NCBI RefSeq assembly: GCF_042666655.1
Contig: NZ_JBHTDE010000003.1
Location: 372,001 to 436,000, forward strand
Origin: Paracraurococcus sp042666655
GTDB lineage: Bacteria; Pseudomonadota; Alphaproteobacteria; Acetobacterales; Acetobacteraceae
DNA length: 64,000 nt
Direction: 5' to 3'
The first letter of the stretch is position 1. Each line of letters begins with the position of its first letter. The translations under genes and the position numbers were made by a program. Below are positions 1 to 7,980 of the stretch, one piece after another. The notes under the pieces were generated by a model. It saw only the letters and a list, made by a program, of their open reading frames with translations. It was not told where the DNA came from and did not search any database.

Positions 1-984
1 TGCCGGCGTGGCCAGGCTGTCCAGCAGCCCGTCGACGCTGCTGAAGTCCAGCTCGGAATTGCGCCAGGCGAGGGTCTGCAGCGCCTCGAAATTGTGGTTC
101 TCGATCTTGTTGACGATCTCGTCCGGCAGCGGCGGGCAGTCGCCCGTGGTGCCGAAGGTGCCGTCGCGCATGCCGCGGCCGGCGCGGCCGGCGATCTGCG
201 CGGCTTCCTGGGCATTCAGCGCGCGGGCGGTGTGGCCATCGAATTTCTGCAAGGCGGCGAAGGCGACATGGTCCACGTCCATGTTCAGCCCCATCCCGAT
301 GGCGTCGGTGGCCACCAGGAAGTCGACCTCGCGGTTCTGGTAGAGCGCCACCTGGGCGTTGCGGGTGCGCGGGGACAGGCGCCCCATCACCACGGCGCAG
401 CCGCCGCGGCGGCGGCGGATGGCTTCTGCGATCGCATAGACCTCGGCCGCCGAGAAGGCGACGACGGCGCTGCGCGGCGGCAGGCGGGTGAGCTTGGCCG
501 GGCCTGAATGGGTCAGCTGCGACAGGCGGGGGCGGGTCTCGACTTCGGCCTGCGGCACCAGGCGCTGCAGCAACGGGCGGATGGTCTCGGCGCCCATGAA
601 CATGGTCTCGACCATGCCGCGGGCATTCAGCAGGCGATCGGTGAAGACATGGCCGCGATCGGGATCGGCGCAGAGCTGAATCTCGTCCACCGCGACGAAT
701 TCCACCCGGCGGTCGAGCGGCATGGCTTCCACCGTGCAGGCGAACCATTTGGCGCCGGGCGGGACGATCTTCTCCTCGCCCGTGATGAGGGCGACGTGCT
801 GCTCCCCCTTCGCGGCGACCATGCGGTCGTAGTTCTCGCGCGCCAGCAGGCGCAGCGGGAAGCCGATGATGCCGCTGGAATGGGCCAGCAGACGGGTGAT
901 CGCCAGATGGGTCTTGCCGGTGTTGGTGGGGCCCAACACGGCCTTGACGCGGGCGTCGAACATGGGGGTGTGGGGGTTCGGCAT
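1..984 (-). CDS. Suv3-like DExH RNA/DNA helicase (N-terminal part, runs off the window)
   Basis: The minus-strand frame is open from the ATG at 984 to base 1, so about 328 residues are present and the C-terminus is missing. The visible part carries a Walker A motif GPTNTGKT near residue 20, a Walker B box of the form DEIQ near residue 100, and the helicase motif VI sequence QIAGRAGRG near residue 290. DEIQ with GPTNTGKT is characteristic of the Suv3 family of superfamily 2 helicases, known from the mitochondrial degradosome and present as long proteins in alphaproteobacteria. Involvement in RNA turnover is inferred from the family. A second in-frame ATG at 963 is possible. It is divergent from the MFS gene, with about 120 bases between them. 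Confidence 0.85.
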   Translation of the reverse strand, partial: MPNPHTPMFDARVKAVLGPTNTGKTHLAITRLLAHSSGIIGFPLRLLARENYDRMVAAKGEQHVALITGEEKIVPPGAKWFACTVEAMPLDRRVEFVAVDEIQLCADPDRGHVFTDRLLNARGMVETMFMGAETIRPLLQRLVPQAEVETRPRLSQLTHSGPAKLTRLPPRSAVVAFSAAEVYAIAEAIRRRRGGCAVVMGRLSPRTRNAQVALYQNREVDFLVATDAIGMGLNMDVDHVAFAALQKFDGHTARALNAQEAAQIAGRAGRGMRDGTFGTTGDCPPLPDEIVNKIENHNFEALQTLAWRNSELDFSSVDGLLDSLATPA

Positions 985-1107
985 GCGGCGCAATGCATGG
1001 GCCGGATGCAGAGGATTTGCAACCGCGCGGGCCGGCCGTTAGGGGGCGCCGATGCATGCGCATCCAGACCGACCCATTCGCGCGCCGGCCGGTTGAGCCG
1101 CCGCGCC

Positions 1108-2226
1108 ATGTCCCCCCCGTCCCGCTTCGCCCTGCTGTTCGCCGCGCAATTCGCGGCGGTCGGCGTGCTGATGCCCTTCCTGCCGGCGGTGCTGCGCGAC
1201 CATGGGCTGACCGCGCAGCAGATCGCCCTGGTGCTGGCCACTGGGTCAGCGGTCCGGCTGCTGGCCGCGCCCGCGGTCGGCCGCGGGGCGGACGGCTTCG
1301 GCGATGCGCGGACCATCCTGGTGCTGGCCGCGGCGCTGGCCGCCTGCACGGTCTGCGGCTTCGCCCTGGCGCAGGGCTTTGCCGCGCTGCTGCTGGTGGC
1401 GGCGCTGCACGCGATGGTGAATGCCCCGGTGGTGCCGCTGTCGGATGCGCTGTGCCTGGGCGCGGCGCGGGAGCGGCGGTTCGATTATGGCCGGGTGCGC
1501 TCGGCCGGGTCGCTTGCCTTCATCCTGGCCGCGGTCGCGGCGGGGCAGGCGGTGGAATGGCTGGGCGTGACCAGCATCGTCTGGCTGGCCGCGGGCTGCC
1601 TTGGCCTGACCGCCCTGGCGGCGCGCGGCCTGCCGGCGGAACGGGCCGCGGCGCGCGGCCGGGGCGGCTTCATGGCGCCCTTCGCGGTGCCGGCCTTCCG
1701 GCGGATTCTGCCGCTTTCGGCGCTGATCCAGGGCAGCCATGCCCTGTACTACGGTTTCGGCACGCTGCACTGGCAGGCGGCGGGCCTCTCCCCCGGGGTG
1801 ATCGGCCTGCTCTGGGCGGAAGGCGTCGTCGCCGAGGTCGCCCTTTTCCTCTGGGGCAAGCCGCTGGTGGAACGGCTCGGCGCGTCGGGCCTGGCGGCAC
1901 TGGCGGCGGGCGCAGGGGTGATCCGCTGGGGGGTGACGGCGGAGACGGTCTGGCTGCCGGCGCTGGCCACCGTGCAATTGCTGCATGCGGTGACCTTCGG
2001 GGCGCAGCACCTGGCGGCGATGCGGGTGCTGGGCGGGATGCCGCCGGCCCAGGCGGCGACGGCGCAGACGCTGCACGCCTCGATCGGGGTCGGGTTGGCC
2101 TCGGGGCTGCTGACCTTCGCCTCGGGGCCGCTCTATGCGGCCTGGGGCGCCCAGGGGTTCTGGGCGATGGCAGGGTTGTGCGCGCTGGCGCTGCCGCTGG
2201 CCTTCCGGCTGCGGCGGGCGGGGTGA
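1108..2226 (+). CDS. MFS permease, HcaT/MFS_1-like family
   Basis: The product has about 372 residues and is almost entirely hydrophobic, with roughly 11-12 predicted membrane segments. It begins SRFALLFAAQFAAVGVLMPF and has the G-R-G-A-D loop after the second helix. The layout matches the compact MFS_1-like group that includes the 3-phenylpropionate permease HcaT and nucleoside transporters. The substrate cannot be read from the sequence. The frame is open far upstream, but the upstream part is low-complexity shadow of the opposite helicase gene. The ATG at 1108 directly before the first hydrophobic helix is the sensible start, although no clear ribosome binding site precedes it. It probably acts alone in the inner membrane. 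Confidence 0.8.
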   Translation: MSPPSRFALLFAAQFAAVGVLMPFLPAVLRDHGLTAQQIALVLATGSAVRLLAAPAVGRGADGFGDARTILVLAAALAACTVCGFALAQGFAALLLVAALHAMVNAPVVPLSDALCLGAARERRFDYGRVRSAGSLAFILAAVAAGQAVEWLGVTSIVWLAAGCLGLTALAARGLPAERAAARGRGGFMAPFAVPAFRRILPLSALIQGSHALYYGFGTLHWQAAGLSPGVIGLLWAEGVVAEVALFLWGKPLVERLGASGLAALAAGAGVIRWGVTAETVWLPALATVQLLHAVTFGAQHLAAMRVLGGMPPAQAATAQTLHASIGVGLASGLLTFASGPLYAAWGAQGFWAMAGLCALALPLAFRLRRAG

Positions 2227-2275
2227 TCGCCGTGGCCCGGCGACCACGCCCGGCCGCCGCGGCGTTCCGTCCCCG

Positions 2276-2303
2276 TTATCCACAGCCATCCCCGTAATCC
2301 ACA
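2276..2303 (+). promoter_or_regulatory. Pair of DnaA-box-like sites upstream of dnaB
   Basis: TTATCCACA at 2276-2284 is identical to the classical DnaA box. TAATCCACA at 2295-2303 differs by one base, and the two sit 19 bp apart in the same orientation. They lie 28 to 55 bases upstream of the dnaB start codon, where the promoter would be. Control of dnaB by the initiator DnaA is an inference from position and match. Confidence 0.55.
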
Positions 2304-2330
2304 GGGGCCGTTCCGCGCTAGGGTGGGAGC

Positions 2331-3845
2331 ATGAACACCATCGACCAGGCATCGCCCCTTGCGGGCATCGACGGGCTGCTCGGCCTGTCGCAGCGCACGC
2401 CGCCGCACAACTACCAGGCGGAACAGGCGCTGCTCGGGGCGCTGCTGGCCAACAACAAGGCCTATGAGCGGGTTTCGGAATTCCTCGCGCCCGAGCATTT
2501 CGCCGAAGCCGCCCATGGCCGCATCTTCCGCGCCATACAGCGCCGGATCGAGGCTGGGCAACTGGCCGACGTCGTCACCCTGCGCCCGGAATTCGAGCAT
2601 TCCGGCGTGCTGGACGAGGTGGGCGGCCCGGCCTACCTGGCCCAGCTGCTCACCGCCATGGTCGGCATCATCAATGCCGGGGAGTATGGTCGCCTCGTCC
2701 ACGATTGCTGGCTGCGCCGCCAGCTGGTCGATGTGGGGGAGGAGGTGGTCAACCGCGCCTTTGGCGCCGAGGCCGAGCTTTCGGCCAAGGAGCAGCTGGA
2801 GGCCGCCGAGCAGCGGCTGTTCGACCTGGCCAAGGATGGCGGCTCGGAAGGCGGGTTCGTGACCTTCGAGCGCGCGCTGACCGATGCGGTGGAGCTGGCA
2901 GCCAAGGCCTTCTCCACCCCCGGCGGCGTCTCCGGCCTGCCGTCGGGCCTGCGCGACCTGGATGCCAAGACCGGCGGCATGCATGGGTCGGACCTGATGA
3001 TCATCGCCGGCCGCCCGGCCATGGGGAAGACCGCGCTGGCCACCAAGATCGCCTTCGGCGCCGCCCAGTCGCTGATGCGGGAGGCGCAGGACAAGGGCCC
3101 GGGCGTGCAGCCGCGCGGCACGGTGGCGATCTTCTCGCTCGAGATGAGCGCCGACCAGTTGGCCACCCGCCTGCTGTCGGAAGCCGCCCGGATCTCCGGC
3201 GACAAGATCCGCCGCGGTGACATCTCGCAGCGCGACTTCGACCGCTTCGTGGAAGTGAGCCGGGAGCTGTCCGCTTTGCCGCTGGTGATCGACGACACTC
3301 CCGCGATCACCATCTCGGCGCTGCGGACACGGTGCCGGCGGCTGAAGCGGACTCGCGGGCTGGAACTGGTGGTGGTGGACTACCTGCAGCTGATGCGCCC
3401 GGCGGCGGGGACGCGGCCGGAATCCCGGGTGCTGGAGATCTCGATGATCACCCAAGGGTTGAAAGCCATCGCCAAGGAGCTTTCGGTGCCGGTGATCGCG
3501 CTGTCGCAGCTCTCCCGCGCGGTGGAGCAGCGGGAGGACAAGCGGCCGCAGCTGTCGGACCTGCGCGAATCCGGGTCGATCGAGCAGGACGCCGACATGG
3601 TCATGTTCGTCTACCGTGACGAATACTACCTGGCGCAGCGCGCCCCGAAGGAAATGGGCTTCGACAACGGCGGCAAGTTCGAGGATGCCATGACCAAATG
3701 GCAGGCCGACATGGAAATGGCGCACAACAAGGCGGAGCTGATCATCTCCAAGCAGCGGCACGGGCCGACCGGCACGGTGAAGCTGTTCTTCGAAAGCGAG
3801 TTCACCCGCTTCGGCGACCTCGACGTGGTGCACGACCCGCACTGA
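2331..3845 (+). CDS. dnaB: Replicative DNA helicase DnaB
   Basis: This 504-residue protein is the hexameric helicase that unwinds DNA at the replication fork. The N-terminal all-helical domain spans roughly residues 25-125 and contains PPHNYQAEQALLGALL. The RecA-like ATPase domain has Walker A GRPAMGKTAL near residue 228 and Walker B VVVDYLQLM near residue 347. A conserved block SQLSRAVEQREDKRPQLSDL follows. The length is normal and there is no intein. Two DnaA-box-like sequences precede it. It converges on the DUF2382 stress genes across a hairpin-rich repeat element. Confidence 0.97.
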   Translation: MNTIDQASPLAGIDGLLGLSQRTPPHNYQAEQALLGALLANNKAYERVSEFLAPEHFAEAAHGRIFRAIQRRIEAGQLADVVTLRPEFEHSGVLDEVGGPAYLAQLLTAMVGIINAGEYGRLVHDCWLRRQLVDVGEEVVNRAFGAEAELSAKEQLEAAEQRLFDLAKDGGSEGGFVTFERALTDAVELAAKAFSTPGGVSGLPSGLRDLDAKTGGMHGSDLMIIAGRPAMGKTALATKIAFGAAQSLMREAQDKGPGVQPRGTVAIFSLEMSADQLATRLLSEAARISGDKIRRGDISQRDFDRFVEVSRELSALPLVIDDTPAITISALRTRCRRLKRTRGLELVVVDYLQLMRPAAGTRPESRVLEISMITQGLKAIAKELSVPVIALSQLSRAVEQREDKRPQLSDLRESGSIEQDADMVMFVYRDEYYLAQRAPKEMGFDNGGKFEDAMTKWQADMEMAHNKAELIISKQRHGPTGTVKLFFESEFTRFGDLDVVHDPH

Positions 3846-3999
3846 GGATCGGTAGAACAGGCAAGGCCGGGGAGAATGTATTCTCCCCGGACCCCTCATC
3901 TATTTCTGTGGGTTTGCACCGGCCGCACGGCGGGCGCCAACCCACAAGAAGGAAGGGTGGGGTTCGGGGAGGGAATACTTTTCCCTCCCCAACCTTTCC
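3846..3999. repeat. Convergent-junction hairpin repeat, copy 1 (opposite orientation to copies 2-4)
   Basis: The whole gap between dnaB and the facing stress gene is one nearly palindromic element. Its left hairpin has a perfect 10-bp stem CCGGGGAGAA (3867-3876) / TTCTCCCCGG (3881-3890) with a 4-base loop. Its right hairpin has a perfect stem GGGGAGGGAA (3966-3975) / TTCCCTCCCC (3981-3990) with a 5-base loop. Between them lies ACCCCTCATCTATTTCTGTG, the reverse complement of the arm found next to the right hairpin of copies 2 and 3. A GC-rich centre follows, then a CAACCCACA arm. It could act as a bidirectional terminator. Confidence 0.8.
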
Positions 4000-4692
4000 T
4001 CAGCGCTCGGGACTGACCTTCGGAACTTCGACGATGGTCTCGACGTCCACGTCCTGCCGGCGGACCGTGTCGCGCACCACCTCGCGCCGCTCGACGCTCC
4101 GCTTGCGCAGCGCCACCTCGCCGGTCACCCGGGCCTCCTTCGAGACGACGGGCCGCTCGCTGGTCGCGGTCAGCTCGACCGTCTCCTCACGGAAGGCCCG
4201 CGCGGCTTCCTCCGGGCGGAGGGCGTGGTCCTCGCGGCGGCGCTCCACTTCGATCGTCTCCTCGTGCAGGGTCACCGGCTTCTCGACCTCGCGCTCCGTG
4301 ACGCTGGTCACCAAGCGCTTGCCGCCGGCCATCGCCTGCTTGCCGACATGCAACTCCTCCTCGACCGACTGGGCGCGCTCCACCGTCTCGCCCGCCCGGC
4401 CCAGCAGGTCCTCCGGCGAGGTCAGCGCGAAGCGGTTCATCACCGCCAGCGCCCGCTCGGCCGTCGCGGCCTCGGCGGCCACCAGCACGCCGCCCTGCAG
4501 CACCGCCTTGGTATAGAGCTCGGCGCGGGCCTGCTCGAGGCCGCGCTCCACCAGTTCTCCGGCCAGCGCCTGGCCGGCGTCGCGCTCGAAGATCACCACC
4601 GCTGACTGGTCGCAGCCGGCCTCGACCAGGGCGATGCGGACGCGTTGCGCCGACTCGCGGTCGGCCAGCAATCCGATCACGGATTCCATCAT
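4000..4692 (-). CDS. DUF2382 (YsnF/AvaK domain) stress-response protein, long form
   Basis: The product has 230 residues. The first 80 or so (VIGLLADRESAQRVRIALVE) resemble general-stress proteins with a small alpha/beta fold. The C-terminal 110 residues are a DUF2382/YsnF domain made of alternating charged strands rich in Glu, Arg and Val, such as PVTLHEETIEVERRR. The role of this domain is unknown, but its genes are often stress-induced. AGGA lies 7 bases before the ATG ATG pair at 4692, which decides the start against the longer open frame. It lies 41 bases downstream of a second DUF2382 gene and is probably cotranscribed with it from the EcfG-like promoter near 5261-5285. Confidence 0.8.
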   Translation of the reverse strand: MMESVIGLLADRESAQRVRIALVEAGCDQSAVVIFERDAGQALAGELVERGLEQARAELYTKAVLQGGVLVAAEAATAERALAVMNRFALTSPEDLLGRAGETVERAQSVEEELHVGKQAMAGGKRLVTSVTEREVEKPVTLHEETIEVERRREDHALRPEEAARAFREETVELTATSERPVVSKEARVTGEVALRKRSVERREVVRDTVRRQDVDVETIVEVPKVSPER

Positions 4693-4733
4693 GCAATTTT
4701 CCTGTTCATTGAATGCAGTCGGTCCCCGGCGCC

Positions 4734-5150
4734 TTATGACGCGGGGTCGTGCTCCGGCGCGGCGACACGCTCGACGAAAAGCTCCTCGTGGCGCAGCGAC
4801 ACCGCTTCCCGGACCTGCCGGGTTTCCCGTCGTCGGGTCACCCGCACCTCTTCCACCAGGCGGAGGCGCTTTTCGACGACGAGCACTTCCTCCACCACCG
4901 GATAGACGGTGGTGTCGCCCTCCTGGCGGATGGCGGCCGGCGCCTCGATCCAGCGGCCGACGGCCACGCGCTCGACCTCGAGCGTTTCGGTCTGGACCGG
5001 GATGTCCAGCATGTCCTGCGTCGTCCGGACGCGCTTGTGCAACCGTACCCGGTCGGTGACGACGCGCTCCTTGTAGACCACCGCCGTTTCCTCGATGACC
5101 GGGACGACCTTCTCTTCGACAAGTCGTCCAGTACGGTCGGGCTCGGCCAT
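4734..5150 (-). CDS. DUF2382 (YsnF/AvaK domain) stress-response protein, short form
   Basis: This 138-residue protein consists of a single DUF2382 domain. It shows the same repeating pattern as its neighbour, for example TETLEVERVAVGRWIEAP, with many Val-Glu-Arg blocks and no membrane segment. A strong ribosome binding site GGAGGGAGG precedes the ATG at 5150. It is the first gene of a two-gene unit with the longer DUF2382 protein. An EcfG-like promoter lies about 110 bases upstream. The biochemical function is unknown for the family. A role in general stress is inferred from family and promoter. Confidence 0.8.
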   Translation of the reverse strand: MAEPDRTGRLVEEKVVPVIEETAVVYKERVVTDRVRLHKRVRTTQDMLDIPVQTETLEVERVAVGRWIEAPAAIRQEGDTTVYPVVEEVLVVEKRLRLVEEVRVTRRRETRQVREAVSLRHEELFVERVAAPEHDPAS

Positions 5151-5260
5151 GCAATCCTCCCTCCGCCGGGCGGTCAGCCGCGGCGGTCCATCATCTGTCT
5201 GTCGCTGGAAATGGCGAGGTCTTCAGGCCCGCAGCGGTGTCTGGCCGCACGCCGGGAAAG

Positions 5261-5285
5261 AACATGCTGCACTGCAACGCGTTCC
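5261..5285 (-). promoter_or_regulatory. Candidate EcfG (general stress sigma factor) promoter for the DUF2382 operon
   Basis: Read on the minus strand, GGAAC (5285-5281) is followed after 17 bases by GTT (5263-5261). This fits the published alphaproteobacterial EcfG/RpoE2/SigT consensus of GGAAC, 16-17 bases, then (c)GTT. It points toward the DUF2382 pair with a leader of roughly 105 bases. No experimental support is visible here. Confidence 0.5.
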
Positions 5286-5325
5286 GCCGCGGTGCACGAA
5301 AATCTGTCGACCGTGGGACGCAAGC

Positions 5326-5886
5326 TCAACGGTCCTGCCGGCCTGTCTCGGCTGCCTTGGCGCCGCCCATCACCATGTCCAGGTAGTCGCGCAGCATCTT
5401 CTGCTGCAGCGCGAACAGCGCGGCCGGGTTGGCCAGGCGCATCATCTCCTGGCCGATCTGCATATTGGCGCGGACCATGTCGTTGAACATCCCGGCGAAG
5501 GCCTGCGGCAGTTCGCCCATGCCGGACATCGGAACGGACATCGCACGCCGCATCGCCTCGGCGCCTTGCGACACGCCCTGGGCCGCCGCCTCGGCCGTCC
5601 CTTGGGCGAGTTGCCGACTGCCGGCCTCCATCGCCTCCGCCCGGCGGGCGATCTCCGCCGCGGGCCGCTGCACCATTTCGGGGGCGGCGGCCGTCACCTC
5701 GGCACCCTGCCGCATCGCGCTGCCGGCCTGGCGCGCCGCCGCTTCGAGGGCTGCGTCGCCCCTCTGCACGGCCTCGACGGCCGCCTTGCCGGCGCGGCCG
5801 GCAATCTCGGCCGTGGCCTGGGTGCCGCGGCGCATCGTCTCGGCGGCGCCATTGCCATGGTCCTGCCGCTTGGTGCCTTCAGCCAT
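5326..5886 (-). CDS. Phasin family protein
   Basis: The 186-residue product is Ala- and Gln-rich, predicted to be mostly alpha-helical and amphipathic, with a C-terminal segment FAGMFNDMVRANMQIGQEMM typical of the phasin_2 fold. Phasins coat polyhydroxyalkanoate granules, although several alphaproteobacterial members act in stress instead. The ATG at 5886 is preceded by AAGGAC at 7 bases, so the longer open frame upstream is not used. It stands alone between the DUF2382 pair and the divergent alr gene. Granule binding is inferred from the family, since no PHA synthase lies in the window. Confidence 0.75.
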   Translation of the reverse strand: MAEGTKRQDHGNGAAETMRRGTQATAEIAGRAGKAAVEAVQRGDAALEAAARQAGSAMRQGAEVTAAAPEMVQRPAAEIARRAEAMEAGSRQLAQGTAEAAAQGVSQGAEAMRRAMSVPMSGMGELPQAFAGMFNDMVRANMQIGQEMMRLANPAALFALQQKMLRDYLDMVMGGAKAAETGRQDR

Positions 5887-6116
5887 GATCGACGTCCTTG
5901 ATGTGTTGACATGAGCTGCCGGCAGCGTCCCTGGGGAGGGCAGATATCCAATAATGTGGATTGTTGCCCTGCGGTAAGAAGGGTCACGATTGTGCCAGCA
6001 AGCGGGGTAACGTCGGGCTGGGTCGAGAGTTGCGGTGCCCGGCGCGTTCAATCCGGGGCTTGCCGCGGCTATCAGGGCAGTCCATGCCGTGCTGCACAAT
6101 GACCCGGGGTGAGGCG

Positions 6117-7187
6117 ATGCAGGCGGTGCTGACCGTCGATCTCGGCGCCGTGGCCGACAACTGGCGGCTGCTGCGGGACCGCGCCGCGCCTGGCGCCGTC
6201 GCCGGCGTGGTCAAGGCGGATGGCTACGGGCTCGGCGCCGCCCCGGTCGCGCGTACGCTGCTGGCTGCCGGCTGCCGGCACTTCTTCGTCGCCCATCTGG
6301 CGGAGGGCATGGCGCTCCGCGCCGCGCTCGGTCCCGGGCCGATGGTCGCGGTCCTGAACGGCTTCGCCCCTGGGTCCGACGGGACGGCCGGCCTGCTGGC
6401 GGTGCTGAACGGCCCCGGCGACGTTGCCGCCTGGACCGCGGCGGCTCGCACGGCGGGGAGGCAACTTCCTGCCTTGCTGCACGTGGATACGGGCATGGCC
6501 CGGCTCGGCTTGGCTCCGGCCGAGGTCGCCGCGCTTGCCGCCGACCCGGCTTCCCTGGCCGGGATCGACCTGCGCTACCTGATGACCCATCTCGCCTGTG
6601 GCGACGACCCGGAGAATCCCCTGAACGCCCAGCAGGCCAGCCGCTTCGCCGCCATCCGTGCCCGCCTGCCCAAGGCGCCGGCGAGCCTGGCCAATTCTTC
6701 CGGCATGTTCCTCGGCGCGGATTTCGGCTCCGACCTGGCCCGGCCTGGCTGCGCGCTGTACGGCATCAACCCCACGCCGGCGGCGCCGAACCCGATGCGG
6801 CAGGTGGTGACGCTGGAGGCGCCGGTGCTGCAGGTACGGGACGTTCCGGCCGGCACCCCGGTGGGCTACGGCGCCACCTGGACCGCGCCGCGGCCCTCCC
6901 GGATAGCCACCGTTGCCGCGGGCTATGCCGATGGCTACCTTCGCTCCCTCTCGGGGCAGGCCGTCGGCAGGATCGCCGGCCGGCCCGTGCCCCTGGTCGG
7001 CCGGGTATCCATGGATCTCATCACCTTCGACGTGACCGACGTGCCCGAACCCGTGCCCGGTGATACGGTGCAATTGATCGGCCCCGGCAACACGCCGGAC
7101 GAGGTCGCCGCTGCGGCCGGCACCATCGGCTACGAAGTCCTCACCTCGCTCGGCGCCCGCTACCGCCGCGACTATCGCGCCGCCTGA
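6117..7187 (+). CDS. alr: Alanine racemase
   Basis: This PLP enzyme interconverts L- and D-alanine for peptidoglycan synthesis in the cytoplasm. The protein has about 356 residues. The PLP-binding lysine sits in VAGVVKADGYGLG near residue 35. The second-domain catalytic tyrosine is in GYGATW, and the VSMDL block is present. GGGGTGAGG just before the ATG at 6117 favours this start over the ATG at 6099, which has no ribosome binding site. The last base of its stop codon is the first base of the mlaE start codon, so the two are translationally coupled. dnaB and alr are near neighbours in many alphaproteobacteria, but here three stress genes separate them. Confidence 0.93.
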   Translation: MQAVLTVDLGAVADNWRLLRDRAAPGAVAGVVKADGYGLGAAPVARTLLAAGCRHFFVAHLAEGMALRAALGPGPMVAVLNGFAPGSDGTAGLLAVLNGPGDVAAWTAAARTAGRQLPALLHVDTGMARLGLAPAEVAALAADPASLAGIDLRYLMTHLACGDDPENPLNAQQASRFAAIRARLPKAPASLANSSGMFLGADFGSDLARPGCALYGINPTPAAPNPMRQVVTLEAPVLQVRDVPAGTPVGYGATWTAPRPSRIATVAAGYADGYLRSLSGQAVGRIAGRPVPLVGRVSMDLITFDVTDVPEPVPGDTVQLIGPGNTPDEVAAAAGTIGYEVLTSLGARYRRDYRAA

Positions 7188-7975
7188 TGGGAGCGATCCT
7201 GCTCGACCCGCTCGCGGCGCTCGGCCGCGCGGTCATCGCCGCCTGCCATGCCGTCGGCAACCTGGGCCTGTTCACGCTGGAGGCCGTCAGCCACCTGCTG
7301 CGGCCGCCCTTCTACGGCCGGCTGTTCTGGCGCGCCTTCGTCGAGATCGCCTGGTTCTCGCTGCCCGTGGTGGCGCTGACCGCGGTTTTCACCGGCATGG
7401 TGCTCGCCTTGCAAAGCTATACAGGCTTTGCCCGCTTCAACGCGCAATCGGCGATCGCCAGCGTCGTCGTCATCTCGCTGGTCCGCGAACTCGGCCCGGT
7501 GCTGGCGGCGCTGATGGTGGCCGGCCGCATTGGCGCCAGCTTCGCGGCCGAGATCGGCACCATGCGCGTCACTGACCAGATCGACGCGCTGACCACGCTG
7601 TCCACCAACCCGATGAAATATCTGGTGGCGCCGCGCCTCCTGGCCGCGGTCATCGCCATGCCGCTGCTGGTGCTGGTGGCCGATGTGCTCGGCGTGATGG
7701 GCGGCTGGCTGATCGGCACCCAGAAGCTCGGCTTCGTCTCGGCCGCCTACATGAAATCCACCTTCGACTACCTGGTGGCGGAGGACGTGATATCCGGCCT
7801 GGTGAAGGCGGCGGTCTTCGGTTTCGTCATCGCCCTGATGGGCACCTGGTGCGGCTACAATTCGAAGGGCGGGGCGCAGGGCGTCGGCGGGGCGACGACC
7901 AAGGCGGTGGTCGCCTCCTCCATCCTCATCCTGGCGCTGGACTATGTCCTGACCGAGATCTTCTTCGCGCAATGA
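7187..7975 (+). CDS. mlaE: MlaE-type ABC permease (lipid transport)
   Basis: The 262-residue integral membrane protein belongs to the MlaE/TTG2B family. The conserved segment SLVRELGPVLAALMVAGRIG and the A-E-I-G-T-M motif are clear. About five hydrophobic helices are visible. Family members form the inner-membrane core of complexes that move phospholipids between inner and outer membranes. It overlaps alr by one base and is followed immediately by the ATPase gene. The substrate-binding MCE subunit MlaD is not encoded next to it, so it must lie elsewhere or be absent. Confidence 0.88.
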   Translation: MGAILLDPLAALGRAVIAACHAVGNLGLFTLEAVSHLLRPPFYGRLFWRAFVEIAWFSLPVVALTAVFTGMVLALQSYTGFARFNAQSAIASVVVISLVRELGPVLAALMVAGRIGASFAAEIGTMRVTDQIDALTTLSTNPMKYLVAPRLLAAVIAMPLLVLVADVLGVMGGWLIGTQKLGFVSAAYMKSTFDYLVAEDVISGLVKAAVFGFVIALMGTWCGYNSKGGAQGVGGATTKAVVASSILILALDYVLTEIFFAQ

Positions 7976-7980
7976 GGGAC

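Noticed and set aside
4187..4696. Second long frame inside the DUF2382 gene
   Set aside because: It starts 4 bases upstream in another frame but has no domain, while the in-frame ATG pair at 4692 fits the ribosome binding site and a known fold.
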